Below, piece by piece: positions 46,830-56,295 of a stretch of DNA of 64,000 nt (positions are counted from its first letter, which is position 1; every line of letters begins with the position of its first letter). The notes under the pieces are model-generated. The model was not told the DNA's origin and did not search any database. It worked only from the letters and a program-made list of their open reading frames with translations. This DNA is from Pandoraea norimbergensis (lineage in GTDB: Bacteria > Pseudomonadota > Gammaproteobacteria > Burkholderiales > Burkholderiaceae): assembly GCF_001465545.3 (NCBI RefSeq), contig NZ_CP013480.3, positions 4,216,001 through 4,280,000 of the forward strand, written 5' to 3'. A program made the position numbers and the translations under genes.

Positions 46830-46907
46830 ATGGCCATGACCTTCATGCTTCAAGCCGCTGCGCTCGCCGGGATGATGATGGACTGCAACTTCACCGATAT
46901 CTTCTGA
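46830..46907 (+). CDS. Micro-ORF 3, 25-residue peptide
   Basis: The ATG at 46830 is nine bases after AAGGAG (46815-46820). The 25-residue product begins MAMTFMLQAAALAG, has three consecutive methionines and ends DCNFTDIF. It contains the only cysteine in the three peptides. It lies 49 bases after micro-ORF 2. Confidence 0.6.
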   Translation: MAMTFMLQAAALAGMMMDCNFTDIF

Positions 46908-47030
46908 TCGGTGGCGCCCCCCGGCCTCCCTACCCCGCCGACACGAAAAAGGACCACTTCACGTTGTGATGCCACGCAGTCAAGCAGGTCTGACGTTCAG
47001 CGCTGCTAGCGAACAGCCACGAAATCCCGT

Positions 47031-47066
47031 AAAAAATGCCGCTTCGATCTGCGTCGAAGCGGCATT
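47031..47066 (-). terminator. Terminator of the C39-like gene
   Basis: AATGCCGCTTCGA (47035-47047) pairs perfectly with TCGAAGCGGCATT (47054-47066). Read on the minus strand it is followed by six T residues (47036-47031), directly after the stop at 47098. On the plus strand there is no T run. Confidence 0.88.
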
Positions 47067-47097
47067 GCGACCTTCTGGAGACTCACCGCAACGCGGT

Positions 47098-47730
47098 TCA
47101 ACTTCTTGCCGGAATCGATACCAGCATCCCTCGTCTTGCATAGAATCGCTCGGCTTCTTTGATAGGAAGACTGACATCCATCTGGTAGGGAGGCACGCCA
47201 GATGGGTTATGAAACCGAATGTGATCGAGGTCCGATCCGTGTATGAGAACGAGATGTCCGCCCTTGCGAGAGTTTGGCGTCTTCGGATTTCTGATTTCCG
47301 GACTCACCGAAACCAATGCCATGCAAAATGGTGAAATTTCGTTTGCGACGTAGGAGAGTGGCATGTCTTCGAATACGCTGATATCGAGATGAAAGCGCAC
47401 ACGCACCCAATGGCAAAATGGTCGGTAAATCAGCCCCGTCACCGAGTTGTCGCCGTGTTTGATGTATGCGCCGATCGATAGCGCTTCACAGAGCATTTCA
47501 AAGCGAGTTCCGTGCGGGATTGACAGAAAATCGAGAATCGACTCGAGGCATGCAATGCCGCAGAGCCGTCTAGCCCAAAAACGGTAATCAGCCTCCGAGG
47601 AGAAACCCGAAAGGGTCCACGTGGGATCATCACAAGGATCGATCAAGCCCGCGATGATGCCCTCGTTTAGCTCCGGTGATGCCCATTGCGATCGATAGGG
47701 AACGCCTGTGTGATGAAATTTATTGTTCAT
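47098..47730 (-). CDS. Papain/C39-like peptidase domain protein
   Basis: This 210-residue protein with no signal peptide has the pattern of C39-like cysteine peptidases: an early Gln (GVPYRSQW, Q15), a Cys helix (RLCGIACLESILDFL, C57 or C61) and a late GGHLVLIHGSD (H159) followed by RFHNPSG (N175). The last acid is Asn in place of the usual Asp, which papain-fold enzymes allow. The gene is visibly AT-richer than its neighbours, suggesting transfer. It has its own terminator and points toward the micro-ORFs from the opposite strand. Activity and substrate are unproven. Confidence 0.6.
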   Translation of the reverse strand: MNNKFHHTGVPYRSQWASPELNEGIIAGLIDPCDDPTWTLSGFSSEADYRFWARRLCGIACLESILDFLSIPHGTRFEMLCEALSIGAYIKHGDNSVTGLIYRPFCHWVRVRFHLDISVFEDMPLSYVANEISPFCMALVSVSPEIRNPKTPNSRKGGHLVLIHGSDLDHIRFHNPSGVPPYQMDVSLPIKEAERFYARRGMLVSIPARS

Positions 47731-48096
47731 TCGTGGAACCGACGTTGTTCGCTAAGTTGCAACCGATTGGGCGGTTCCACATAGCCTTCCCCCTCGCGTT
47801 TGAACGCGTTATTGAGCGTCCGGCGCCGGGGCCCTGGGGAAGTATTTAATCAGAAAACATCGTGACTTCTATCGTTTGACCGTTGGGAATTGGCCGAGAA
47901 ACGCTGGCAGTGATGATGCGATAGGAGCGATGTCGCAGGGGAATTCATTGCCGAAACGAATTTGGATGGGCAGCATTACCCTCCGCGAGAACCACTTCAC
48001 GCGGTCCTTTTTCCTTTGGTGGACGGCACAGGAATTTCGTCATCCGGCATTTCCTAGTACGATTTCGGCATTACACGAAAAACCAGGGCCAGCGGG
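47731..48096. other. Divergent region with inverted repeat upstream of the C39-like gene
   Basis: GTGGAACCG (47733-47741) and CGGTTCCAC (47772-47780) form a 9-base perfect inverted repeat directly before the C39-like start, a possible operator. The remainder, up to the response regulator, is AT-richer and contains no gene I can support. Confidence 0.5.
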
Positions 48097-48699
48097 ATGA
48101 CTTCTCCCACCAAAGTGTTCTGCATCGAAGACGATCACGATTCGGCAGACCTGATTCGCGAAGACCTGACCGATCGCGGTTATGTCGTCAAAGTCGCACA
48201 CGATTTCACGGCAGCACTCGCCACTCTGGCGTCATTCATGCCCGACATCATCGTGTGCGACGTGAACGTGCCGGGTATGACCGGCTTCGAGTTTCTGGAA
48301 AGCGCACGCAGCATCATTCAGGGCGAGCGCAGGATTCCGTTCATCTTTCTGACGGGCAACGCCGATAAGGCCTCGATCATGCGCGGGCACAGCACCGGCG
48401 CCGACGAATACATGCTCAAGCCGGTCGATTTCGACGTGCTCGATACGGTGATCCGGAAATACACGCACCATGACGAGCCGGACGACGGCGCTTCGCTGCC
48501 CTTCGGCATCACCAAACGCGAAGTCGAGATTCTGCAATGGTCGGCGCGCGGCAAGACCTCCGCCGAAATCGCGATCATTCTCGATCTGAGCAAACGCACG
48601 GTCGACTTTCACATCGACAACGCCCGCGAAAAACTCAACGTCGCCACCCGCACCGAAGCCGTCGTGCGCGCCGCGCTGCTCAATATCATTCAGCTTTGA
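48097..48699 (+). CDS. Response regulator, REC plus LuxR-type HTH
   Basis: This 200-residue regulator has a receiver domain with phospho-acceptor D55 (VCDVNVPG), acidic pocket E11-D12-D13 and K108 (YMLKPV). The C-terminal LuxR helix-turn-helix reads TKREVEILQWSARGKTSAEIA and TVDFHIDNAREKLNV. It lies 57 bases before the histidine kinase gene and they form a two-component pair. Confidence 0.92.
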   Translation: MTSPTKVFCIEDDHDSADLIREDLTDRGYVVKVAHDFTAALATLASFMPDIIVCDVNVPGMTGFEFLESARSIIQGERRIPFIFLTGNADKASIMRGHSTGADEYMLKPVDFDVLDTVIRKYTHHDEPDDGASLPFGITKREVEILQWSARGKTSAEIAIILDLSKRTVDFHIDNAREKLNVATRTEAVVRAALLNIIQL

Positions 48700-48756
48700 C
48701 GGCAGACGACTTCGGTCGCCCCGCCCGCCTACGCCCAGTCAGAACGGATCCACCGC

Positions 48757-50343
48757 ATGCCTAAAGCGTCTAAACAGCCGAACACGAAGCTCCCCGTTCG
48801 GGGGCGAATGTATCTTCTGCTCGTCATCTGCCTTGTCGTCATGGTCGCCGTGGGCGTCGTGGTGCACCGCGAAGTCGACACCGCACAACGCACCGCACTC
48901 GCTGCCGAGCGTGCGCAGATCGACAATCTGAGCGTGCTCGAAGAACTCAACGACTACATCTCCGACTTCCGCACCGTCGAATCCGAAGCGCTCGCCCCGA
49001 TGTCGCCCAAGGCGCTCGCGGCCATTCGCAGCGCCGCCGATGAGTTCGACGACAAGATCAAGAACGCCTCCGACCGCTACCAGAAGCTGCTGGTGCACGA
49101 CGAGTACCGTCTGGCCTTCTCGAAATTCCAGACGCAATGGGCGCAGTACCGCCGTATTTCGAATCAGGTCTTTCAGCTCGCACAGAACGGCAAGCTGGGC
49201 GACGCCGCCAAACTCTACCGGGGCGAATCGAACAATAAGTACACGCTGGCCAACAGCACCTTCGGCGCCCTGGTATTCCGCAGCACCGAAGGGTTGATCA
49301 AGAACGTCGAGACGAAGGGCAACGCCGCGCATACCCGGTTGCTGCAAATCGATGCGCTGATCGCCGCGATGATTCTCGTCACGCTGGGCTGCCTCGTGTA
49401 TGTGGATGCGGCGATGCTGCGGCCATTCACGCGCCTGATCGCGCTGGCCGGCAACGCCATCTCCGGCAAAAACAAGGCACGCCTGCCTTGGCTCACGCGG
49501 GGCGACGAGATCGGCACACTCTCGCGCACGATTGCCAAGTTTCAAGAGAGCACGTCGTCACTGGTGCGCAACCAGAAGCTCACGACGGCCAAGAACACCA
49601 TTCTCCAGCGGGCGCTGGCCAACGAAGAGCGGCTCAACAACTTCCAGAAGACTTTCCGCTCGATGGCGTCGCACGAGTTTCGTACCCTGCTCAATGTGAT
49701 CGACGGCCATGCGCAGCGATTGCTGAGCCCGCGCAACGAAGAAACCGATTCGCGCCCGCGCTACACGAAGATTCGCGAAGCGGTGGCGAAGCTCAACAAC
49801 GTGATCCAGAACTGGCTAGAGGCCGCGCAAAGCGCCTCGCTCGACGATCCGAAGTTCGGCAAGCGCAGCGAGTTGTCGCTGGTGGCCTTGCTGGAAGATG
49901 TGCGCGATGTGGGCTCGGACATGTTCCCCAACGCGACCATTACGGTGACCCCGACACCGGGCCTCGACAGTCAGATGATCGGCGACAGCAACGTGCTGTT
50001 CCACGCATTCATCAATATCGTAAGCAACGCAACGAAGTACACGATGCTGCCGCCCGCCATCGATATCGGTGTGGCAGACGCGGGCGACGCCTTGCGCGTA
50101 GTGCTGCGCGACAACGGCACCGGTATCCCGGAGGAAGAACTCAAGGAGATCTTCCAGATGTCGTTCCGCTCGCGCAGCAATGCCGTGCTCGAAGATGGTT
50201 CGGGGGTCGGGCTGGCCGTCGTGCACGCGGCCATCGAATTCCATCAGGGCACGATCGAGGTGACCAGCCAGGTCGGCGTGGGCACCACGTTCACCATCAC
50301 GCTGCCGAAGGCCCCGGTGCTTCAGGAAGCTGCCGAGGCCTGA
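48757..50343 (+). CDS. Sensor histidine kinase
   Basis: This 528-residue membrane kinase has an N-terminal helix (about residues 18-36), a periplasmic four-helix-bundle-like sensor, a second helix (about 200-217), a HAMP linker, a dimerisation helix with H306 (MASHEFRTLLNVI) and a catalytic domain with the N box NIVSNATKYT, DNGTGIPEEEL and GSGVGLAVVH. The H box has Leu where Pro usually follows RT. The sensed signal is unknown. Confidence 0.9.
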   Translation: MPKASKQPNTKLPVRGRMYLLLVICLVVMVAVGVVVHREVDTAQRTALAAERAQIDNLSVLEELNDYISDFRTVESEALAPMSPKALAAIRSAADEFDDKIKNASDRYQKLLVHDEYRLAFSKFQTQWAQYRRISNQVFQLAQNGKLGDAAKLYRGESNNKYTLANSTFGALVFRSTEGLIKNVETKGNAAHTRLLQIDALIAAMILVTLGCLVYVDAAMLRPFTRLIALAGNAISGKNKARLPWLTRGDEIGTLSRTIAKFQESTSSLVRNQKLTTAKNTILQRALANEERLNNFQKTFRSMASHEFRTLLNVIDGHAQRLLSPRNEETDSRPRYTKIREAVAKLNNVIQNWLEAAQSASLDDPKFGKRSELSLVALLEDVRDVGSDMFPNATITVTPTPGLDSQMIGDSNVLFHAFINIVSNATKYTMLPPAIDIGVADAGDALRVVLRDNGTGIPEEELKEIFQMSFRSRSNAVLEDGSGVGLAVVHAAIEFHQGTIEVTSQVGVGTTFTITLPKAPVLQEAAEA

Positions 50344-50371
50344 GTTTGCGATTGAGCCACGTCGGCTGGCA

Positions 50372-51841
50372 TCAGCCCGCCGGCGGCGGCACGTCGCTGG
50401 CGGTGCCGCCACCGCCCAGCGTCTTGTACAGCGCCATGCGATTGTTAAGGCGATTCAGGCGCACCAGCGAATCGGCGCTTTGTGCATCACGCACACGCTG
50501 CTGCTGATCCAGCCATAACTGCACGCCCGTCGCCCCCGCCAGAAAACGCGAGCGCGCCAGCGTCTCGGCGCGCTGCGCCTGCGCGAGCGACAGCGTGCGC
50601 TGCTCGCCTTCGCGGGCTAGTTGTTCACGCGCCGACAATGCGTTCTCGACTTCGCCGAGCGCCGTGTAGAGCGTCTTGCGGAACAGGATCACGGCCTCGT
50701 CAAACTGCGTTTGCGACACCTTGATCTGCAACTGCATGGTGTTCCACTGAATGAACGGCAGTGCCAGCCCCAACCCCAGCGAGCCCACCGGATTCATCAG
50801 TGCACTCGAGAGATTCGTGCTCGTCGTACCGGCCTGCCCCGTCAGCGTGAACGTCGGATAGAAGCTAGTGCGAGTGACATCGACATTCGCCAGAAACCCG
50901 CGCAGGCGCCATTCAGCCGCACGCACATCCGGGCGGCGGCCCAGCAACTCGGCGGGCAATCCGGCCGGCACCACCGGCAACGCAGCATTCGGCAGGGCCG
51001 ACGGTTCGGGCGCCGACTGCTCGGGCGGCCGGTCGAACAGGATGGCCAGTGCGTTACGGTTTTCGGTGCGCTGCTGCACGAGTTGCGTGATCGCGGCACG
51101 TTGCTGCGACAGGTTCTGCTCGGTCTGCGCCACATCCAGCCCCGAGACCGCGCCTGCCGCATACCTCGAGCGCACCAGCGCCAGCGTACGTTCTGCATAG
51201 GCGATGTTGGCTTCGGCGTAAGCAATCTGTTGATTCAGATAGCCGATCTGCCAATAGAAGCCCGCCGTCGAACTGATCAGCGACAGCCGGGTGGCCTCGC
51301 GGTCGGCGTCGGTGGCGTCAGCTTCCCAGCGGGCAGCGTCGCGCTGTGCGGCCAGCTTGCCCCACAGATCCAGCTCGTAGCTCACCTGCACCTGCATCTG
51401 ACTGCCGCGCGACATCTGATGTGTGTCGAGCGTGCGGCTGACCTGACCATTGCCCTGTACGGCAACACCCGGCGTGAGATTCGTATTGGCAAGCCCCGCC
51501 TGCAATTGCGCGCGGTAGACGCGGATACCCGCCGCCGCCAGATCGTTGTTGGCGGCGAGTACGTCGGCGATAAGACGGTCGAGCACCGGGTCGCCAAAGG
51601 CGCGCCAGAAGTCCGGTGCCATGAGAGGCGCCGCGGCGGGTGCCGTGCCGGTCGGCGCTGCGGCGGACACCGGCGTCGCGGTGCCGCTCCATTGCGCAGG
51701 CACCGGCACCGCCGGCAGCGGGTCGTGGCGCACACCGGCGCAGCCGGAGAGCAACACCGTCGCGCTCGCCGCAAGCGCAAGCAGCGTGCGGGAAACCATG
51801 GGAAACGTTGCCATCGCAGAAATTGTGGAATTACGGATCAT
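50372..51841 (-). CDS. NodT-family outer-membrane efflux lipoprotein
   Basis: This 489-residue TolC-like protein has a lipobox (VLLSGCAG) and the family repeats (VYRAQLQAGLANTNLTPGV, ELLGRRPDVRAAEWRLRG). It forms the outer-membrane channel for the MacAB pump. It starts 11 bases after the macB stop, with GAGG before the ATG at 51841; a start at 51814 would give a more usual signal length. Confidence 0.92.
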   Translation of the reverse strand: MIRNSTISAMATFPMVSRTLLALAASATVLLSGCAGVRHDPLPAVPVPAQWSGTATPVSAAAPTGTAPAAAPLMAPDFWRAFGDPVLDRLIADVLAANNDLAAAGIRVYRAQLQAGLANTNLTPGVAVQGNGQVSRTLDTHQMSRGSQMQVQVSYELDLWGKLAAQRDAARWEADATDADREATRLSLISSTAGFYWQIGYLNQQIAYAEANIAYAERTLALVRSRYAAGAVSGLDVAQTEQNLSQQRAAITQLVQQRTENRNALAILFDRPPEQSAPEPSALPNAALPVVPAGLPAELLGRRPDVRAAEWRLRGFLANVDVTRTSFYPTFTLTGQAGTTSTNLSSALMNPVGSLGLGLALPFIQWNTMQLQIKVSQTQFDEAVILFRKTLYTALGEVENALSAREQLAREGEQRTLSLAQAQRAETLARSRFLAGATGVQLWLDQQQRVRDAQSADSLVRLNRLNNRMALYKTLGGGGTASDVPPPAG

Positions 51842-51852
51842 CAGTCGCTACC

Positions 51853-53973
51853 TCAATCGCGCGCGAGCGCTTCAACCGGATCGAGCCGGGCGGCGTTGCG
51901 CGCCGGCATGAAACCGAAGACCACACCGATGAGCGTCGAACACAGGAATGCCGTGACGATCGAACCCATCGAAAACACCATCTTCCATTTGGCGACGAAC
52001 AGCGAGAACACGAAGCTCGCCCCAAACGACAGCGCAATACCGATCGCGCCGCCCATCAGACACACCATGACCGCCTCGACCAGAAACTGCTGCATGATGT
52101 CGCTCTGACGCGCACCGACGGCCATGCGAATGCCGATCTCCCGCGTGCGTTCAGTCACCGACACGATCATGATGTTCATCACGCCGATGCCGCCCACGAC
52201 CAGCGAAATCACGGCAATCAGTGAGAGCAGCAACGTGAGCGACTGGCTGGTCTTCTCGACCGTCTTCACCACGCTGTCCATGTTGTAGGTGAAGAAGTCT
52301 TTGCGGCCGTGGCGCTGCGTCATCAACGTCTCAAGACTCTTTTCGGCAATCTTGCTCGGCTGACCGTCGCGCACCCGCACGGTGATGCTGTCGACGTTGC
52401 GTTGCCCGAAGAGCCGCCCGCTGGCCGTGGTGTACGGCACCCAGATGTTCAGGCTCTTCATGTCGCCAAAGGCGCTCTTCTTCTCTTCCGTCACGCCGAT
52501 CACCACACACGGCAGGTTGTCGACGAAGATCACTTCGCCCAGCGGATTCGGGTTCGTCGGAAAGAGCTTGCGGCGCGTGTTCTGATCGATCACTGCGACC
52601 TGTGCCTGACGGCGCACCTCGTCGGGACCGAAGGCGATGCCCTGCGCGATCTTCATGCCGCGCACTTGGAAGAAACTCTCCCCGACGCCGGTCACGGTCG
52701 CGTTGGCGTCCACGTTGCGGTAGCGCAGCAACAGGTTGCGCGCGGTCTCGGGCGTCACGCTGTCGACATAGTTCTGCTCGGTCAGCGCGTACACGTCTTC
52801 CGGCACCAGCGTCTGAATCGTGCCGGCGCGGCTGTCGCCCCAGTCTTTGCCGGGATAAATGTTGATGGTGTTCGTCCCGATGCTGCCGATCTCGGCGAGC
52901 ATGTAGCGCTTGGCGCCTTCGCCAATGGCCACGATCGACACTACCGACGTGATACCGATGATGATGCCGAGCATCGTGAGAAACGTGCGCAGACGGTGTG
53001 AGACCAGCGCAATCCACGCCATGCGGAACGCCTCGGCAAAGCGGCCGACGCCACCGGTCCACCGACGCTCGGGCATGGGTGACGTGTTGGCGAGTGCATC
53101 GCCGGTGGCTGCCGCCGTGGCCGCGTTTGCGTCTACCGTCGCCTTCGCGGCATTGGCGGCATTGGCGGCTTCGTCACCGTCTTCGTCCGACGCCTCGGGC
53201 GCCACCGCATCGTCATCGGTCACCGGCGTGTTCTGCCGGTCGGCGACCACTTCGCCGTCGCGAATCTCGATGATGCGGCGCGCATGCGCGGCCACGTGCT
53301 CGTCGTGCGTAACGATGATGACCGTATGCCCGAGCGCGTTGAGTTCGCGCAGGATACGGATGACTTCCTTGCCGCTACGGGTATCGAGCGCCCCGGTCGG
53401 CTCGTCGGCCAGAATTACGTCGCCGCCGTTCATCAGCGCACGGGCAATACTCACGCGCTGCTGCTGACCACCGGACAACTGGCTCGGCCGATGGTGCGTA
53501 CGATCCGCCAGTCCCAAACGGGAAAGCAGTTGCTCGGCCCGGGCGCGGCGAGCCGCGTGCGGTGCACCGGTGTAGACCGCCGGCATCTCCACATTCCCCG
53601 CAGCCTCCAGATGGGGCAACAGGTGATAACGCTGGAAGATGAAGCCGAAGTGTTCGCGGCGCAGTTGGGCCAGCGCGTCGGCATCGAGATCACGGGTCTC
53701 ACGCCCGGCCACGCGGTAGCTGCCTTCGCTCGGGTGGTCGAGACAGCCAAGAATGTTCATCAGCGTCGACTTGCCGGAGCCCGACGCGCCCATGATCGCA
53801 ACGATCTCCCCCGCCTCGATGGTGAGGTTCACGTTGCGCAGCACGACGACGTCGCGATCACCCGCCGGAAACCGCCGCGTGATGCCGGTCAGTTCGAGCA
53901 TGGGATGCGCCATCGGGTGCGACGGGGCCGGGTGTGTCGCGCAGGGGGGCGTCATGGTTTCAGCCATTGCCAT
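51853..53973 (-). CDS. macB: MacB-type ABC transporter (ATPase-permease fusion)
   Basis: This 706-residue protein has an N-terminal ATPase (Walker A GASGSGKST, signature LSGGQQQRVSIARAL, Walker B VILADEPTGALD), a linker rich in Ala and Asp (about residues 240-300), a helix, a large periplasmic domain and three C-terminal helices. It drives export of macrolides, peptides or lipids via MacA. It overlaps macA by one base. Confidence 0.94.
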   Translation of the reverse strand: MAMAETMTPPCATHPAPSHPMAHPMLELTGITRRFPAGDRDVVVLRNVNLTIEAGEIVAIMGASGSGKSTLMNILGCLDHPSEGSYRVAGRETRDLDADALAQLRREHFGFIFQRYHLLPHLEAAGNVEMPAVYTGAPHAARRARAEQLLSRLGLADRTHHRPSQLSGGQQQRVSIARALMNGGDVILADEPTGALDTRSGKEVIRILRELNALGHTVIIVTHDEHVAAHARRIIEIRDGEVVADRQNTPVTDDDAVAPEASDEDGDEAANAANAAKATVDANAATAAATGDALANTSPMPERRWTGGVGRFAEAFRMAWIALVSHRLRTFLTMLGIIIGITSVVSIVAIGEGAKRYMLAEIGSIGTNTINIYPGKDWGDSRAGTIQTLVPEDVYALTEQNYVDSVTPETARNLLLRYRNVDANATVTGVGESFFQVRGMKIAQGIAFGPDEVRRQAQVAVIDQNTRRKLFPTNPNPLGEVIFVDNLPCVVIGVTEEKKSAFGDMKSLNIWVPYTTASGRLFGQRNVDSITVRVRDGQPSKIAEKSLETLMTQRHGRKDFFTYNMDSVVKTVEKTSQSLTLLLSLIAVISLVVGGIGVMNIMIVSVTERTREIGIRMAVGARQSDIMQQFLVEAVMVCLMGGAIGIALSFGASFVFSLFVAKWKMVFSMGSIVTAFLCSTLIGVVFGFMPARNAARLDPVEALARD

Positions 53974-55175
53974 TACCCCACGCTGACCGAAGCACCGGAC
54001 GCATCGTTGCGTGCGTCCTTGACGTCGCCGGCCTCACCGATCACGACCTGATCGCCAGCGGCGAGCCCTTCCTTCACCTCGACCTTCACGTTGTTGTTCA
54101 GCCCGGTGCGGACCTGACGCGTGACGACCTTGCCGTCTGCACCCACTACCCGCACGTCGTAGCGCCCATCGGCCTGCTTCTTGCCCAGCGCGGCCACGGG
54201 AATGCTCAGCGCCTGCTTGGCGGTGCTCAGCAGCACATTGACCTGTGCGGTCATCGAGATGCGCAGCTTGTGATCGGGGTTGGGCACTTCGAACAGCGCG
54301 TTGTAGAACACCGCCGTGTTGCTGCGCGACCCGCCCAGCCCGCCGAGCGAGCCCTGCGTGTCGAGGAAGTTCTGCGGTGCCGGTTCGATCGCGCGCAGCT
54401 TGCCGTAGTAACGCTTGTCCGGCTCGCCAAGAATCGTGAAGTACGTCGTCTGGCCCGGCGCGATGCGAATCACGTCGGCTTCCGACACCTGTGCCTTGAT
54501 GGTCATCGTGTCCAGATCAGCCAGCTTCATAATCACCGGTGCCTGCTGCTGGGCAATCACGGTCTGGCCTTCCTGCGTGACGATGGCCACGACCTGACCG
54601 TCCATCGGCGCGACGATACGCGTGTAGCCGAGGTTGGCGCGGGCCGATTCGATCTGAATCGCCGCCGAACGGATCTTCGCTTCCAGCGCCGCCAGATTCG
54701 CCCGTTGTGCGTCGAGATCGGCTTGTGCCGCTTCGAAATCCTGACGCGAGGTCGCGTCGTCCGGCAGCATCTGCCGCTGACGCCGGAACGCCAGATCGGC
54801 CTTCGCCAGCAACGCCTGTGTGGCGCGGCGTTGCGCTTGCAGGTCCTGCTCGTTGGCTTCGGCCTGACGCAGCGTGTTCTGCGAGAGCACCGGATCGATC
54901 TCGGCGAGCCACTGGCCCTTGGTCACCTTGTCGCCCAGCTTGACCTTGAGCGACTTCAACTGCCCCGACACCTGCGCGCCGACATCCACCTGCGTGAACG
55001 CCACCAACGTGCCGGTGGCAAGCACGGAATTCTCGAGGTCGCTGCGCTCGACCTTGGCGGTCAGATACTGCGGCGGCTTCGGCGAGACGACACTGCGAAT
55101 CCCGAGAATCAGGAGAACGGCGAGCACGGCAAGACTGGCGACGAGATAACGCCGGCGTCGAATGAACTGGATCAT
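53973..55175 (-). CDS. macA: MacA-type periplasmic adaptor
   Basis: This 400-residue membrane-fusion protein has an N-terminal anchor helix (YLVASLAVLAVLLILGI), a lipoyl/barrel-sandwich domain (ATGTLVAFTQVDVGAQVSGQL), a long coiled-coil hairpin and beta-barrel domains. The start at 55175 (MIQFIRRRRY) places the anchor correctly. First gene of macA-macB-nodT. Confidence 0.93.
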   Translation of the reverse strand: MIQFIRRRRYLVASLAVLAVLLILGIRSVVSPKPPQYLTAKVERSDLENSVLATGTLVAFTQVDVGAQVSGQLKSLKVKLGDKVTKGQWLAEIDPVLSQNTLRQAEANEQDLQAQRRATQALLAKADLAFRRQRQMLPDDATSRQDFEAAQADLDAQRANLAALEAKIRSAAIQIESARANLGYTRIVAPMDGQVVAIVTQEGQTVIAQQQAPVIMKLADLDTMTIKAQVSEADVIRIAPGQTTYFTILGEPDKRYYGKLRAIEPAPQNFLDTQGSLGGLGGSRSNTAVFYNALFEVPNPDHKLRISMTAQVNVLLSTAKQALSIPVAALGKKQADGRYDVRVVGADGKVVTRQVRTGLNNNVKVEVKEGLAAGDQVVIGEAGDVKDARNDASGASVSVG

Positions 55176-55591
55176 GGAGCGATGTGAACGATCAAAGAAG
55201 GCGCGTCGAAGAAAGCGGGTTGCCCGGGCCGGCACCGCGCAGAGGCCATCTGAAGATCAGACGGGTGGGACGTGGCGCCGGTGCCGCTTGCCTGCCGGCC
55301 GACCGGCCAGCCAGAGCAGTGGCCAGTTCCACGCCTCCCCTCGGCAGCACCGTTCGGAGCACGAAAAGTAGAGAGTTTAAGGGCTTTGCTGCTTTTGAAA
55401 GAAGATCACCGCACCAAACGCATCAGAAACTCTCCTCGTTGGAAGCAGTGTCTCACTGGCCCATGACGCTGAAAACTTGTACAAATCACAGTTGGCCGGA
55501 TCGCGTGAGTCCGGCAACGTGCCCGGCAGACCGTTGCCGCCGGACGCAGTGGTACGCGGTGGTATATTCCCCCCGCACTTCAGGGAACCTT
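55176..55591. other. Divergent region macA / TRIC-type channel, no gene seen
   Basis: This 416-base gap holds promoters of two divergent genes. It contains TATATT (55563-55568), a possible -10 for the channel gene. The open frame through it lacks a start with a ribosome site. Confidence 0.45.
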
Positions 55592-56227
55592 ATGAAAACC
55601 GAAATCTTCTACGCTCTCTACCTGATCGCCATCGTGACCGAAGCGATGTCGGGCGCGATCATGGGGATGCAACGCGGCATGGACCGCTTCGGACTCGCCT
55701 TCGTCGGCATGGTCACCGCGCTCGGTGGCGGCACGATTCGCGACGTATTGTTCGGCCGCCATCCGCTGGTTTGGATCGCACATCCGGAGTACCTCTTGCT
55801 CACGCTCGGGGCGGCCACGCTCGCGTCCATCGTCGCGCGCCACATTCACCGGCTGCGCATGACCTTCATCACCGTGGACGCCATCGGGCTCGCCGCCTTC
55901 ACGATTCTCGGCTGCGACATCGGCATGACCGTGAGTACCAGCCCGGTGATCGTCGTGTTGGCAGGGGTGCTGACCGGCATCGGCGGCGGGATGCTGCGCG
56001 ATCTGCTGTGCGGACAGGTACCAATGGTGCTGCGCCGCGAAATGTATGCGAGCGTGGCGTGCATCGCCGGTGCGCTCTACGTCGCCATGCTGCACTTCGG
56101 CGTCGAGAACGGCATCGCCACGGCCATCGGCTGCGTGGCGGGCTTCGTCATCCGCATGCTGGCCGTGTGGTTCGGCTGGCGCTTCCGCACCTTCGAGAAC
56201 GACGCGCCGGCGGAACCGCTGCATTGA
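55592..56227 (+). CDS. TRIC/UPF0126 (YicG-like) cation-channel family protein
   Basis: This 211-residue membrane protein has about seven helices arranged as two similar halves, each with a glycine-rich loop (VTALGGGTIRDVLFGRHPL and LTGIGGGMLRDLLCGQVP). That duplicated pattern defines the family of bacterial TRIC channels. The start at 55592 follows AGGGAA. A terminator follows. Confidence 0.88.
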   Translation: MKTEIFYALYLIAIVTEAMSGAIMGMQRGMDRFGLAFVGMVTALGGGTIRDVLFGRHPLVWIAHPEYLLLTLGAATLASIVARHIHRLRMTFITVDAIGLAAFTILGCDIGMTVSTSPVIVVLAGVLTGIGGGMLRDLLCGQVPMVLRREMYASVACIAGALYVAMLHFGVENGIATAIGCVAGFVIRMLAVWFGWRFRTFENDAPAEPLH

Positions 56228-56252
56228 TCGGTACACGCATCGCATCAAAAGC

Positions 56253-56285
56253 AAGGCGACGCCCAGCAAAGGCGTCGCCTTTTTT
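56253..56285. terminator. Terminator after the TRIC-type gene
   Basis: AAGGCGACGCC (56253-56263) pairs perfectly with GGCGTCGCCTT (56271-56281) and is followed by T residues to 56285. It lies between convergent genes. Confidence 0.9.
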
Positions 56286-56295
56286 CATTGTGCGA

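Noticed and set aside
46966..47334. Plus-strand frame of 122 codons across the C39-like gene
   Set aside because: It runs through the terminator hairpin and lies antisense to a better-supported gene; its AAGGA is too far from the start.
47876..48100. TTG-started frame ending in ATGA overlap with the response regulator
   Set aside because: No ribosome site and no recognisable protein; the overlap alone is not enough.
55184..55591. N-terminal extension of the TRIC-type protein
   Set aside because: The extension is Arg/Pro/Ser-rich without homologous features, while ATG 55592 has AGGGAA and starts the first helix directly.
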